This document shows, one piece after another, positions 42,936 through 55,260 of a stretch of 64,000 nt of DNA. Position 1 is the first letter of the stretch, and the number at the start of each line of letters is the position of its first letter. The notes under the pieces were generated by a model. That model was not told the origin of the DNA. It made no database searches and saw only the letters and a program-made list of their open reading frames with translations. Source of the stretch: Ichthyophis bannanicus (taxonomy: Eukaryota > Chordata > Amphibia > Gymnophiona > Ichthyophiidae); NCBI GenBank assembly GCA_033557465.1, contig CM066032.1, positions 1,317,418,025-1,317,482,024 on the forward strand, written 5' to 3'. The position numbers and the translations under genes were made by a program.

Positions 42936-45900
42936 ATGGTGGCAGGAGATAAACCACGGACATTTGTGAAAAAGTTAAGAGGATCAGCTACAGTTAAGTG
43001 GACTTCTGCAGATAATAAGGAGATAATGTACTGCTACTTTTATGCTACAAACCCTGTATTTAAATCAAGAGTGTACACAAGGAGAATCCGCCAAAAACTG
43101 GAAGAAAAGAGCAAAATTACCACAAGAAAAACTGCAAAAAAGCAACGAATGCAAATCTTAAGATCTTTAGTTTCACAGATCAAAGCAAAGTATGCGGATG
43201 ATAACATCTTGAAGCAAATAAGGGCTTCCGTGGAAAGAGAAATATAGGGAGGAGGAGGTGACCTGGATGAGAGTACCAGAAAAAAGGAATACGCAGAAAC
43301 TGAGCAGTTGAGGGGGAGATGGAGCTTGGAGATTGGGAACTGCAGGAGAGTGAGGTAACTACAGGACAGGTCAACCAATCAACTAAGGGGAAGAAAGGGA
43401 GAATGACCTACAACTAGAGGCATTCAAGATCAAACTCTTGGGGGTATATTTACTAAACCGGGCTAACGGTTAACCCGGGCTATCTGCCACTAGGCCCCAT
43501 GTTATTAAATGGGACCTAGTGGCAGACAGCCTGGGTTAACCTTTAGCCTGGTTTTAGTAACATACCCCTTAGTCCATATGGAAAAAGATGCATATGCTGG
43601 GGTTTCAGGCAAAAGGAAAGATTACCCAAGTTAAATTTAACATCTAAGGTTAAAAAGTATGATTATAAAGATGAACAAGGCCATATCCAGTATAAAGGGA
43701 CCATCTATTGACATCACTAAAATTAATTGAATACAGTATTGTGCAGCTAAAATTATTACTGCAAGAATACTACGAGATAACATGCAGGGCCAGAAGAAAA
43801 AGAAAACAATAACAGTTCCTCCTTGGAAAAAGCACATTGAGGGAAAAAATACATTCATTGCATGAGGAGGTATCCCTGATAGACAGGTATCAATATTAAA
43901 ATGATTAAGATAAAATATATTAAGGAAGATCCAAGACATTAATCTAAAGTATGCTGCATTAACAAAATAAAACCTGAAATTTATATGTTCCAACAATCAT
44001 TGAAATAGCAGCAGAATGCGCAAAAATTGTGCAGATGTGAAGAAAACCGAAAAGAAAGATATAAAAATAAGCTATTTAGAGAGAACCTAAAATAATTTTA
44101 CAGGGAACTGGGAAAGACCACCACCAACCAAAGCCAATACAGAAAGCTTCTGGAGAAAATTATATGAGGACTCTATAAAGCACAATCAAAAATCAGAATG
44201 GTTAACCTGCATACAGGAGCATTTAGAAAAAGCAAGCATCAAGTCTATGGAATGGCCTGCAGTAATAACAAAAGAGCTGGCAAGCAGGTTAAAGTGAGCC
44301 CCAAACAAAGACTGGCCCAAAGATGAACTACCTAAATTTTGGCTCAGACAGTTAACAATCACTCTACCCGACCTAGTGAAATGTAAAAATCAATTGTTTA
44401 TGCAGCTAGATGTAACACCACAATGGCTTACTACAGGAAAAAACATTTCTCCTACAAAAGGAGACCCAAGTAACACTCCCTACAATTACAGACCAATAAC
44501 ATATCTACAATCTATAAGCTGTTTCACTGCAATAGATGCAGATAGAATATATGATCATATCGAGTCCAATAGCATCATGGCAATAGAGCAAAAAGGGCAA
44601 CAAGAGAGGGGCATATGGCAATCAAATACCAGTAATGTTGAATATGGCCATCATGGCCAGTGCTAAGAATAGCGAAATCTCAGAATAGCATGGATTGATT
44701 ATAAGAAAGCTTTTGACAGCATCCCACACTTATGGATAATAAATTGCCTTGAAATGTATAAAATAAATCCTAGTTTGATGAAGTACATTAAGTTCACCAT
44801 GACAATGAGGCAAACCACACTCTTTTTAAAATATGAAGATGGTCAGTATATCATTCCTAACATAAGGATCTAACGAGAAATATTTCAGGGGGCTTCCCTG
44901 TTGCCCCTTCTATTTTGTGTGGTGCTTAATCTAATGAGTATTCTCATCAACTCTTTGGGATATGGATTTAGCATGAATCCTAAAGAAAGTAACAACCCAG
45001 AAACAACATCTCATTTATTATTTGTAGGTGATCTGAAGTTCTATAGTTCCAGTGACCAACAATTAGCAGAACAACTCCGTGTGGTGAAAAGCTTTTCTGA
45101 TGACACCAGGATGACCTTTGGCCTTGACAAATGTGCTAAGGCATTTTTTTTTTTAGAAAATTTAAGCAAAACAGAAAACATCTCCCTCGCTGAAGGCTGT
45201 AACATCAAGGACTTGAACAGGAAGGTGTATATAAGTATCTTGGAGTAGAAGTAGTAACAACATTCAAGCAGAAATTACTGAGAGAAAAGAGAATTAAAAA
45301 ATATAGGAGATTAAAATCATTATTGAAAGGTGCTTTAATATCATGCAATAAGATATAAGCCATCAACAGCTGGAAATTTCTGTACTTTCATACAGCTTTA
45401 ACTTGTGGAATGGCCTCTTAGAGAATCTTGGAAAACTAGATGTGTGATCACGAAAACTCCTCCATGCCCATGAAGTGATTTACTGAATCAATGTATGCAA
45501 AGACCTGTACCATCCCTTGAACTGAAGGAGGGCTAGGACTCAGAGATTGATTACACATACAGAGCTACTATCATAGGCCTCCAGGCCTATTGCACTGCAT
45601 CATTGGATCCAAATACCAAAAAGTGCTGAAATATGAGAGTAACATCCAGAATCTGTCTCCATCATCAAACAGGGACAAACGTTCTGACAACTAGAAGGAA
45701 TGAATGAAAATCCACAGGCATGCACAATGGCAGTAACAGAATTTGAAAAACAGAGAAAAAAGCTCTTCAAGGAATTAGATCAACAAACAAGGAAAGACAA
45801 GTGGCAGATGCTCAAGTACAGTGGGAAATACAGAGTGTTACTACTCCAGGAATCCTTTGTCGACCAAGACTGACACATGAATGGTTAAGGAGGGGTGAAA

Positions 45901-46480
45901 CCGAAGCATGGAGAAGTTGATAGTTGCAGCCCAGGACAGCAGCTTACAGATGAGATGATTTATAGCAAGCATTGAAAAAACTGGTAATACAGACCATATG
46001 TCAATTCTGTAAGAAAGACCTGGAAATGATGAATCACTTCATAGCTGGCTGTGAAGTTCTGAAAGCAGAAAATTTCTATAAGGAAAGACATAATAAAGTA
46101 GCACATCTCATCCATTGGAGACTCGTAAACACTACAACATCACTGTGCCTGAAAAGCACTAGGATCATAACCCTAAGAGGGTTACAGAGAATGAGGAGGT
46201 CATGATCACCTGGGATATTTCCCATTCCGACGCGATAAAAAGCTGGATGCAAGGAAGCCGGATATAATGGTTAAGGAGAAAAACGGCAGAACAGCATTGA
46301 TCATAGTGGTGTCAATTCCAAGTGATTACTCTGAATCGCGTGGAGAGACGAAGATCCTGAAATACTAGGACATGCAGTCGGAGACCAAGAAAACGTGGCA
46401 GAAAAATACAGAAATATTTCCATCATGTTGGTTACCACTGGCTTGCAATCTACCCATACATGTACTTCTTACGCACTCCA
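42936..46480 (+). pseudogene. R2/NeSL-type LINE relic with restriction-like endonuclease
   Basis: A dispersed, much-stopped frame. N-terminal linker WTSADNKEIMYCYFYATNP and YTRRIRQKLEEKS (42990-43110). Then FWRKLYEDSIKHNQKSEWL (about 44145-44205). RT: YNYRPITYLQSISCFTAIDA (about 44480-44540), IAWIDYKKAFDSIPHLWI (motif A, about 44690-44730), EIFQGASLLPLLFCVVLNLM (about 44880-44930) and LLFVGDLKFYS, where catalytic Y.DD has become VGD. The C-terminal CQFCKKDLEMMNHFIAGCEV with KERHNKVAHLIHW (45990-46130) is the CCHC knuckle and the conserved segment of restriction-like-endonuclease LINEs. SIPSDYSES..ETKILKY (about 46310-46370) fits the endonuclease. Clade within that group not decided. Confidence 0.72.
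43439..43568. mobile_element. Short palindromic MITE
   Basis: Two arms of about 60 bases face each other: GGTATATTTACTAAACCGGG...CTGCCACTAGGCCCCAT and ATGGGACCTAGTGGCAGACA...GGTTTTAGTAACATACCCCT. It has no coding capacity. It lies inside the LINE relic between its N-terminal and RT parts. Superfamily uncertain; related TTTACTAAA/TTTATTAAA ends occur at 33725, 60600, 62310 and 63615. Confidence 0.75.
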
Positions 46481-47395
46481 GCAGGAGGCTGTCTTTGGCA
46501 TGATTCAAGTATTATACCGAGCCTTAGCAGTAAATTTGAGAGATTGAGCTCATACTCACCCATGCCCTAGCTTAGAAGTGAGGTTCACGACCTGTCATGG
46601 TATGCGCAAAACTAACCCATTTGGAGAAACTGCCCCTAGATAAACCAAAACATGGTACCTCACATCAAAAAACCATTATAACCACATAATACCCATGCCT
46701 ACCACATAAAAACACACATGCTGTCAGTTCTTTTTAAGCATATATAAAGCCAGAACCTCTGAAAGCATATAGACTGATAAAGGTGTCATAGGAGCCACTA
46801 AAAAAGCATTTTTACAGAGCCAAAGCAATGTCATCAAACAATGAAGCTTCAACTTCTGGCATATGAGTCCAATCATCATGTTTCAAAACATAGAGAAGCA
46901 GTCTTTTCTTGCCTCATTGATAGTTCTCTTTCACCTGAATGTATAGCAATCATAGCACCCTAGCTAAGCAAACATTTCTTTTCCATACACACCATTTAGT
47001 GCACAGCCATTGCTTTACTGTTATGGTCTGACATCACTGCAACCTACAATACCTCAGCCAAGGACTAGCCTAAGAGCACTAACAAGAACCCTTATTGGTC
47101 ACAAAATAGAGCTGTATTTCTGTATGACCAACCTTCAGGGCTCAACACAGCATCCGCAGCAGACAAACAATAGATAGAGCTTATCCTTCATAGAAAATCG
47201 CTACTGTTAGGAATTGGGATCCCCCAGATGAAAATAAGATGTTTTATCCACAAGTACCTGATCAACTCTGATCATCACAGCTTCAAGAGGACTCCACAAA
47301 GCTTTCAACCTTTCCAATTGCCTGTTTTTTAATATAAATTGTAACCACTGAATTATAAGATTTTAGGAATATTCTGACTGTCTACATTCCTTGCA
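46481..47395. other. Unassigned sequence
   Basis: No recognised gene, tail or inverted end between the LINE relic and CR1-C. Confidence 0.4.
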
Positions 47396-47760
47396 TAGTC
47401 TTAAGAACATAAGATATGCCATACTGGGTCAGACCAAGGTCCATCAAGCCCAGTATTCTGTTTCCAACAGTGGCCAATCTAGGTCATATGCACCTAGCAG
47501 TTTCCCCAAGAGACACAAGTTACACAATGCTTGTACGGGGTCAAGCATTGATATCTTCGGTCACTTCTTAATAATGGTTTATGGACCTTTCCTCCAGGAA
47601 CTTGTCCAAACCTTTTTTAAACCCAGCTACACTAACAGCCTTTACTACATCCTCCGGTAACAAATTTCAGAGTTTGATTACACGTTGAGTGAAAAAATAT
47701 TGTCTTTTATTAGTCTTAAATAGGTTACCCTGTAGCTTCATTGCATGTCGCCTAGTCTTT

Positions 47761-50490
47761 CTATATTCTGATAAGGTAAACAATCGATCTAACATTTACC
47801 CGTTCCACTCCGTTCATTAATTTATAGACTTCTATAATATCTCCCCGCAGCCGTCTCTTTTCCAGGTTAATGAAACCTACCCTTTTTAGCCTTTCTTCAT
47901 AGGAGTTTCCTTCCATCGCATTTACAATTTTGGTGGCTCTTCTCTGTACCTTTTCTAAAATCGCTATATCCTTTTTAAGATACGGCGACCAGAATTGCAC
48001 ACAATATTCAAGGTGCGGTCTCACCATGGAACGATATAGAGGCATTATAATATCTTTTGTTTTATTTTCCATTCCTTCCCTTATCAAACCTAGCATTCTA
48101 TTTGCTCTCTTGGCCGCCGCTGCAAACTGGGGCCGAGGGTTTTAACATGGTATCCACAATGACGCCTAAATCTTTTTCCTGGGTGGTGGTTCCTAATGTG
48201 GAACCTTGCATCGTGTAACCATAGTTTGGGTTGTTCTTCCCTAGGTGCATAACCTTGCACTTGTCCACATAAAATTTCATCTGCAATTTGGATGCCCAGT
48301 CTTCCAATTTATCAAGATCCTCTTGCAATTTTTCACAATCCTCTTGGGTTTTAACAACTTTAAATAGTTTTGTGTCATCTGCAAATTTGATAACCTCACT
48401 CGTTATTCCACTTTCCAGGTCATTTATGAATATGTCAAAAAGCATTTGGAAAATTGGCAATTTAGCCCTACCCTCTGCTTTCTATCTTTTAACCAGTTCC
48501 AGATCCACAATAGTACACTGCCTCCTATCCCATGACTCTTTAGTTTTGCCAAAAGTCTCTGATGAGGGACCTTGTCAAAGGCTTTCTGAAAGTCCAGATA
48601 CACAATATCAACTGACTCACCTTTGTCCACCTGTTTATTCACTCCTTCAAAAAAACATAACAGATTAGTAAGACAAGATCTTCCTTGTCTAAAGCCATGT
48701 TGGCTGTCTCCCATTAGGTTGTGACTATCTACATGCTGAGTAATTTTATTCTTTATGATGGTTTCTACCATTTTTCCCGGTACTGACGTCAGGCTCACCG
48801 GTCTGTAGTTTCCCGGATCACCCCTGGAACCCTTTTTAAAAATTGGTGTTACATTGGCGATCCTCCAATCTTCAGGTATTAGAGATGATTTTCCTGATAG
48901 TACACAGATTACTGATAGCAGGTCTGCAATCTCATATTTCAGTTCTTTCAACACCCTTGGATGTATACAATCCGGCCCAGGTGATTTGCCTACTCTGCAG
49001 TTTATCTAATAGTTGTAAGACATCTTCCCGATGTATCAATATTTCCTTCAATTCTTTCGCACCTTTAAATACCACTTCAGTCATGGGTAACATCCCTACA
49101 TCTTCCTCAGTAAAGACCGAAGCAAAAAATTCATTCAGTCTCTCCGCTATTGCCTTGTCGCCTCTTAGTGCTCCTTTAAACCCCTTTATCATCTAATGGA
49201 CCAACTGACTCTCACACAGGTTTTTTGCTACGAATGTACTTGAAACGTGCTTTATTTCGCGTTTTTGCTTCCGCAGCAAGCTTCTTCTCAAATTCTCTCT
49301 TTGCCTGCCTTATCAATGCCTTGCATTTGACTTGCCAGTGCTTGTGCTGTTTCCAGGTTTCATCGTTTGGCTCTTTTTTTCCATTTCCTGAAAGATGCTT
49401 TTTTTGGCAACAACAGCCTCTCTGACCTCACCTTTAAACCATGCTGGCAGTTTTTTTGGAGTTCCTTCCACTTTTCTTAAATCATGGAATACAGCTGGTC
49501 TGGGCTTCCAAGATAGTATTTTTCAACAACACCCAAGCTTGATGTACGTCTTTAACCTTCGTAACTGCTCCTTTTAGTTTTTTCTTAACTGTTTTCCTCA
49601 TTTTATCATAGTCTCCCTTTTGAAAGTTAAAAGGTAGTACTTGTGGATTTCCTTACTATCCCTCCTCCACCAATTAAATCAAAGGTGATCATGCTATGAT
49701 CGCTATTGCCAAGTGGCCCCAACACCCTTATCTCTTGCACTAGATCTGGTGTTCCACTAAGAACTAGGTCTAATATGGCTTCCCCTCTGGTCGGTTCATG
49801 AACCAGCTGCTCCAAGAAGCAGTCATTTATTTCATCTAGGAACTTTATCTCCCTAGCATGTCCTGACGTGACATTGACCCAGTCGATACCGGGGTAATTG
49901 AAATCACCCATTATTTATTACGCGCTGTAACTTTTGTTAGCTTCCTTGATTTCTTTGAGCATTTCATCATCCATTTGGTCATTCTGGCCAGGTGCTCGAT
50001 AGTACACCCCCACTGCCATCGCCTTCCCCTTTTTATATGGAATTTCAATCCATATAGATTCTACAGCAGATTTTGTTTCCTGCAAAACTTTAATCCTTTC
50101 TGAGTCAATGCCCTCTCTAACATAGAGCGCAACCCCTCCACCAATTTTATCAGCTCTATCATTACGATATAGTTTGTACCCAGGTATCACAGTGTCCCAC
50201 TGGTTGTCCTCCTTCCACCATGTCTCTGATATTCCAATCATATCTAACCTTTCATTTAGTGCTATATATTTTAACTCTCCCATCTTATTCTTTAGACTTC
50301 TAGCATTTGCATACAAGCATTTTAGAGAATGTATTTTATTCATGTTAATTTGGCTATTGTTAGACATGGGTAAATTGAGATCTTTAAGCTCTGTCTGCTC
50401 CATACTTGAGGGCATTTGGGCTACTTTACTCTTTTGTGGAACCTCTCTGCTTTTGGTAGTATCCTTCAAGGATACATTCTTCCGAACCAT
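47761..50490 (-). pseudogene. CR1-C ORF2p, endonuclease-reverse transcriptase, broken
   Basis: From 50490: leader MVRKNVSLKDTTKSREVPQK, then endonuclease LYANARSLKNKMGELKYI, ISETWWKEDNQWDT, GGGVALYVREG, IWIEIPYKKGK. After a shift near 49915: MGDFNYPGIDWVNVTSGHAR and LGNSDHSMITF. The linker is decayed (49620-49200). RT: IPEDWRIANVTPIFKKGSRG, NYRPVSLTSVPGKMVE, LDFQKAFDKVPHQRLLAKLK (motif A), then a deletion of the PQGSVLGPLLF block, then KFADDTKLFKVV (catalytic FADD intact, about 48365). C-terminal part: LVRPHLEYC-like block at 48010 and NLEKRRLRGDIIEVYKLM. Motif-B loss makes it inactive. Confidence 0.92.
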
Positions 50491-50849
50491 CCACTCTTGG
50501 GCGACTGTCGGCTTTCCCCTAATATCTAGTTTAAAAGATGCTCTCTCTCCTTTTTAAAGATAAATGCCAGCAGCCTGGTTCCATCACGGTTAATTTGAAG
50601 ACCATCCCTTCGGAAGAGCCCCTACTTTCACCAGAATGTTATCCAGTTACTAACAAATCCAAAACCCTCATCTCTGCTCCTTTGTATCATCCACGCATTG
50701 AGACTCCGGAGCTCTGCCTGCCTTTTGTGTCCTGTGCGTGGAACAGGAAGCAATTCGGAGAACGCTACCCTGGAAGTTCAGTATTTCAACATCCTACCTA
50801 AAATCCTACATTTTGCCTCCAGAACCTCCCTACCACATTTTTTCCTATG

Positions 50850-51452
50850 TCATTGGTAACCGACATGTACCAAGACAGCAGACTCCTCCCCAGCACTATC
50901 TAAGACCTTATCTAGGTGGCGCATGAGGTCTGCTACCTTTGCACCAGGCAGGCATGTTACCAGGCGATCCTCATGTCCACCAGCCACCCAGCTATCTACA
51001 TGCCTAATGATCGAATCACCAACTATAACGGCTGTCCTAACCCTTCCCTCATGGGCACATGGCCCTGGAGAAACTTCCTTGGTTCGAGAGGGTTGTACAT
51101 CACCTGGAGAACAGGTCCTAGTTACAGGATCACTTCCTGCCACACCAGGGTGATGCTCTCCTCTCACGTGACCTCTCTCCTCCATGGCAACAGGGGTGCT
51201 GCCAGACTGGAGGTGGGACTTCAGGACTATATCCCTGTAGTTCTCATCTATGTACCTCTCTGTCTGTCTTATGTTTTCCAAGTCTGCTACTTTAGACTCT
51301 AGAGAACGGACTTGTTCCCTGGGAGAAAAGAGCTCCTTGCACCTAGTGCCACACGTTAAGACCCTCTCACCAACTGGGAGAAAATCATACATGTGACACT
51401 CAATGCAAAAGACTGGAAAGCCCCCATCCCGCTGCTGGACTGCTGTCAGCAT
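50850..51452 (-). pseudogene. CR1-C ORF1p: PHD-like zinc region, coiled coil, SGNH esterase
   Basis: ATG 51452. Residues about 10-40 carry Cys/His pairs (FCIECHMYDFLPVGERVLTC, then CKELF), fitting the PHD-like finger of CR1 ORF1. A short coiled coil follows (REQVRSLESKVADLENI). After a linker comes TAVIVGDSIIRHVD, the GDSI block with the esterase catalytic Ser, then EDRLVTCLPGAKVADLMRHL and ESAVLVHVG, just where GTND is expected. The frame shifts there (near 50855), so the D-x-x-H block is lost or out of frame. By family it binds nucleic acid and membranes and has esterase activity needed for CR1 mobility in other vertebrates. Confidence 0.82.
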
Positions 51453-51939
51453 CTTAGTTTAAGTTTGTGTCTAGATCTTTAAGTTCTTACTTACTAGGGG
51501 TTGCTATGGGTATTTATACCAATAAAACTGTACCTAATACGTTTAATATACCTTGTTCACCTGAAGCTTAATTAATCTCAGGTCCTTAGTGTATGACTGA
51601 TCTGGGTAATGAGCTTCACCTGAAAGCACCTCCTGTCTTTTAAGATGTGTAAGTACCTATAAAGCTATGATTATCCCAGGGGAGGGTGGGTGTGGGGAGG
51701 GGGGGGGAGGGAAATAACACTTATTAAAAGAGGGCTGCTACACAGTACCCTGTCTTGTGCTGCTGAGGTAAGCTAAATTCTGATTTGATTTAAATTATAG
51801 CTCTTAGCTGCTGCTAGGCTCTAACTTCTTATGAAATTTAAACTACAAGCTCTCTGCTGGGTATGAAATGTAACCAGAAAGCTCTCCTCTGTGTTTTAAA
51901 TTCAAACTTTAATTGCTGTTACTAGGCCCTAACTGATCC

Positions 51940-52675
51940 AACAAAAAAACAGTGGGTTCACAGATTAAGTAGCTTTAATACAAAGAATTCTTTTTAGAAA
52001 ATTACCAGACGTATATACTCACAGTTGCAGATTTCTCTCCAGAAGTAACAGTCCCCCTTTCTAGTCCTTCAAATCAGATATCTGAGTGTGGCTTCAGTTC
52101 ATGTAAGGTCTACTGGCCAGGGACACTTGTGATATATAGCTACTTGGAATAGAAGTACTGTCAGACTGGCTGCCTAGGGTGAGAACTTACACAATCTTGA
52201 CGATGCATATATTCATATGATTCTTGCAAGGTATTGTGGGTAATGTAGTTCTTTCACTCCCAAACACAGCTGAAGACAATAATTGAGTTGTGATACCAGT
52301 GGTAAGGCCAATAACATACTTCTTTTATTGATGGGGTTTAATTCACCCCAGCACAATATGCTTGGTATCAATATAAATGAGGTTACTTGCTTGCAGTGTT
52401 TAAATGGATAACAAAGTCACAAAGCAAATCAGAAAACAACCTTCAGCTTGTCAGGCAATTAGCTAATGTTTTCTTAGCAAATAATTACCAAATAAAAAGG
52501 CACAAAGAAATAAATGAACTTTGTTTGTTAGGTTAACTTCTGCTTATTTTCCACGCAGATCCCAGCAGTGATTCTCCCTTGCTCACACACACAATCAGGT
52601 GCAGCTTTAATTACTATCAATTGACCAGCTGAAAGCCTTTAGCTGGCTGGCTGCTACTCTGTGAACCCAAATCCT
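51940..52675. other. Unassigned; possibly LTR-like end of copy B
   Basis: No ORF. TGGGTTCACAGA (51954) and TCTGTGAACCCA (52660-52671) face each other at the two edges. If the L2 copy (52680-55100) is removed, this stretch becomes contiguous with 55101-55260, downstream (minus strand) of unidentified ORF copy B, and could be its LTR. AATAAA-like signals are present. Tentative. Confidence 0.3.
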
Positions 52676-52679
52676 GCTT

Positions 52680-55100
52680 TATTTATTTTATTTATTTATT
52701 TATTTATACTTTCTTCTATAACCCGCTTTTTCCCAAGATCAAAGGCGGTTTACAAATAACATAATGAACAGTTTACAATTAACATAATGAACATTGTTTT
52801 ACATAGAACATAGTATTTTCTTTAAACTATGTACAATTAACTTTTCATGAACAATAACATGGAGCATATAATTATACATATGCTGAACTATTTACATCAG
52901 TCAAATATTTACATTAGTCAGTTATTAATCATGGTTTCGAAGGGTTGTTTTTTCTTATGTGTGTTTGAGGTTTGAGGCTTTTTGATCTGTGTTTAGGGAG
53001 GATTTTTATGTAGGTGTCGTGAGGAGCAAGGAGGGGGTTGATTAAGTTTTATAAAGTGTTCTTTAAAAAGATATTTTTTTAGTACTTTCCGGAATGACTG
53101 GAGATCCTTTATTTTGCGGAAGTTTAGTGGGAGTTTATTCCATATGGTGGGGGCTGCCTATGAGAATGCTCTTGAGCTTGTGGTTTTTTTTGTTTTTTTG
53201 AATTGATTTTTTTATGTCTAGTGAGTGGGTTGCATTTTGTCTGCGGGTTCTATGTTCTTTTGGGTGCATGTAGTAGAGTGGTTAGATGTGAAGGTGATAT
53301 GCCGTTGATAAGTTTAAATGTGGTTAAGAGTATTTTGTATGATATTCTACTATTTATGGGAAGCCAGTGTAGTTCAGCGAGGATGGGAGTTATGTGGTCA
53401 GTGAGGCGGGCTTTTGCTGTTCCTCGGGCACAGATGTTTTGAGCTCGTTGGAGTAAGTTAATATTTGTGAGAGGGAGGCCGATAAGTAGACTATTACAAT
53501 AGTCAAAGTGAGGAGTGAGGAGTGTGCTGATAACAGATCTGAAGTCATGTGTGTCTAGTATTGGTCGTAGGTGTTGAATGGTTTTGAGTTTATAGAATAT
53601 GGTTTTCACGGTTTGTTTTATGTGAGGGATCATACTAAGTGTTGTGGTCTATTATGATGCCTAGGTATTTTACTTCCTTTTTGATTGGGATTATTGTATC
53701 GTTAATTGTTATTGTTTCTGGGAGAGTAGTATCTGGTTTTCTTGTTACGAACATTGCTTCAGTTTTTTTTAGGTTGATGCTAAGGTTATTATTTTGTAGC
53801 CAGGTATTTGCTTCACTGATACAGTTTAGTAAGTTCTGGTAGTTGGGAATTATTTGTGTTTATTGGTTGAGTGAGCATGATGTCATCTGCGTATATATAG
53901 TGGTTGACTTTATGTTTTTTGAATATATTTGTGATGGGTTGGAGATATAGGTTGAAAAGGAGGGCCGATAGGGCCGAGCCCTGTGGAATACCTTGTCCTT
54001 GTATGAATGGCTCAGAGGTGTCTTGACCCAATTTAACGCGTATTGATCGGTTTGTGATGTATGATATAAACCATTGTAGAATTGTTCCTCCTATTCCTAG
54101 GCTTAGGAGTCTGTTAATAAGTGTGTTGTGGTGGACATTGTCAAAGGCACCGGCTATATCAATGAATATGAGGATGTAACCTTGATTGCATGTGTCAGTG
54201 CCCTTTATGAGGTCATCCATAAGTGTTATAAGTAGAGTTTTCGACTCCATGTGAAGGGCGGAAGCCAAATTGATGTGAGTCAAGTGGTGCATGTTTGTCA
54301 ATAAAATCTTGCAGTTGAAGCTGTATGATTTTTTCTATCACTTTGGCAATGAACGGTATGCTGGCTATGGGCCTGTAGGAGTTTGGGTCTGTAGGATTGA
54401 GTTTATTATTTTTTATTATAGGGCGTAAGGATGTGAGTTTTAGGGCATCTGGCATGATGCCCTTAGATAGTGATTGGTTTACTATATTTTGTATATGTAT
54501 AGCTAATTCAGTTTTGGTGTTTTTTATCCATGACACCGGACAAGGATCTAGAGGGGAGGTAGTGGTGTTGATCATTGATATGATATTGAGGAGGTGTTTT
54601 TGTTCAATATCTTGAAAGGTTATCCATTTATTTGTTGGTTTTAATTCAGTGGGTATGGTTATGATTGTGCTGGATGATTTGTTTTTTAATTTGTTAGCAA
54701 AATGAGTTGCAAGAGTTTGTGCGCTTATTGTTGATTGTTCAGGCTCTGGAGTTTGGGTTTTTGTTAGTGTCCTTATAATTGTAAATAGTTCCTTGGTTTA
54801 TTGAGTGCCATATTTATGACTTTTGTGTGGTATTCTCTTTTCGATCTGTTAATAGTGTCTTTGTATTTGTTAAGGAGACTTAAGTATTGCGCCTTATTAT
54901 CGCTTGTTTTAGATTTCCTCCACCGTTTTTCTTGTTTTCTTAGTTGCTTTTTTATAGTGGAGAGTTCTCTATTAAACCATTTTTCTGATTTTCTTTTTGT
55001 GAATTGTTTTTGGGGGACCTTGAGTGGGAGTTGCTGCTTCTTTTATTATTGAGTTCCATTGTTCCATTATGGTGTTGATTTCTGTTGTGTTATTTGTGCT
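52680..55100 (-). mobile_element. L2-type LINE, long copy lacking endonuclease
   Basis: Minus strand. The tail (AAATA)n is at 52680-52707, with the GTAAACCGCCTTTGATC block at about 52750. The coding part starts near 55090 with the linker STIKKQLRKQEKRWRKSKTS, and RT starts near 54575. The copy stops before the endonuclease, so it is 5'-truncated at about 2.4 kb. It lies between the possible LTR and ORF of unidentified copy B. Confidence 0.87.
53250..55090 (-). pseudogene. L2 ORF2p linker, reverse transcriptase and C-terminus, few breaks
   Basis: From 54575: MINTTTSPLDPCPVSWIK, LKLTSLRPIIKNNKLNPTDP, NSYRPIASIPFIAKVIEKII and SHQFGFRPSHGVENS. A shift near 54260 leads to FIDIAGAFDNVHHNTLINRL (motif A), GIPQGSALSALLFNLYLQPI and YIYADDIMLTQ (catalytic YADD, about 53890). 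After another shift, 53633-53250: PHFDYCNSLLIGLPLTNINL, GTAKARLTDHITPILAELHW and INSRISYKILLTTFKLI. RT motifs are well kept; two or three frame breaks. Element reverse transcriptase by family. Confidence 0.87.
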
Positions 55101-55260
55101 TTAAGAGCTGTTTGCAGTGGAAATAAAGAACAGTTAGGTTTCTTTGTGATGGCTGATGTGTTTGCTCACAGAAAGCTAGCAATAGCATTTAGATAGAGAA
55201 CAGTCCATGTAATTAATAGTTTCATCTGCTGTATCTCCCCCTTCATCAATCAGCATAGGG

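Larger units (their letters stand above)
47396..51930 (-). mobile_element. CR1-C LINE, near full length
   Basis: The minus-strand CR1 runs from a 5' UTR (51453 to about 51930) through ORF1 and ORF2 to the 3' end at about 47404 (GAACATAAGATATGCCATACTGGGTC on plus). All parts of a CR1 are present, though frames are broken and a stretch around RT motif B (near 48440) is deleted. It is the best CR1 in the window. The 5' UTR has degenerate repeats of about 75 bases. Confidence 0.9.

Noticed and set aside
43637..43996. 119-residue minus-strand frame that looks membrane-like
   Set aside because: Hydrophobic only because of AT-rich antisense codons within the LINE relic; no start context, domain or second copy.
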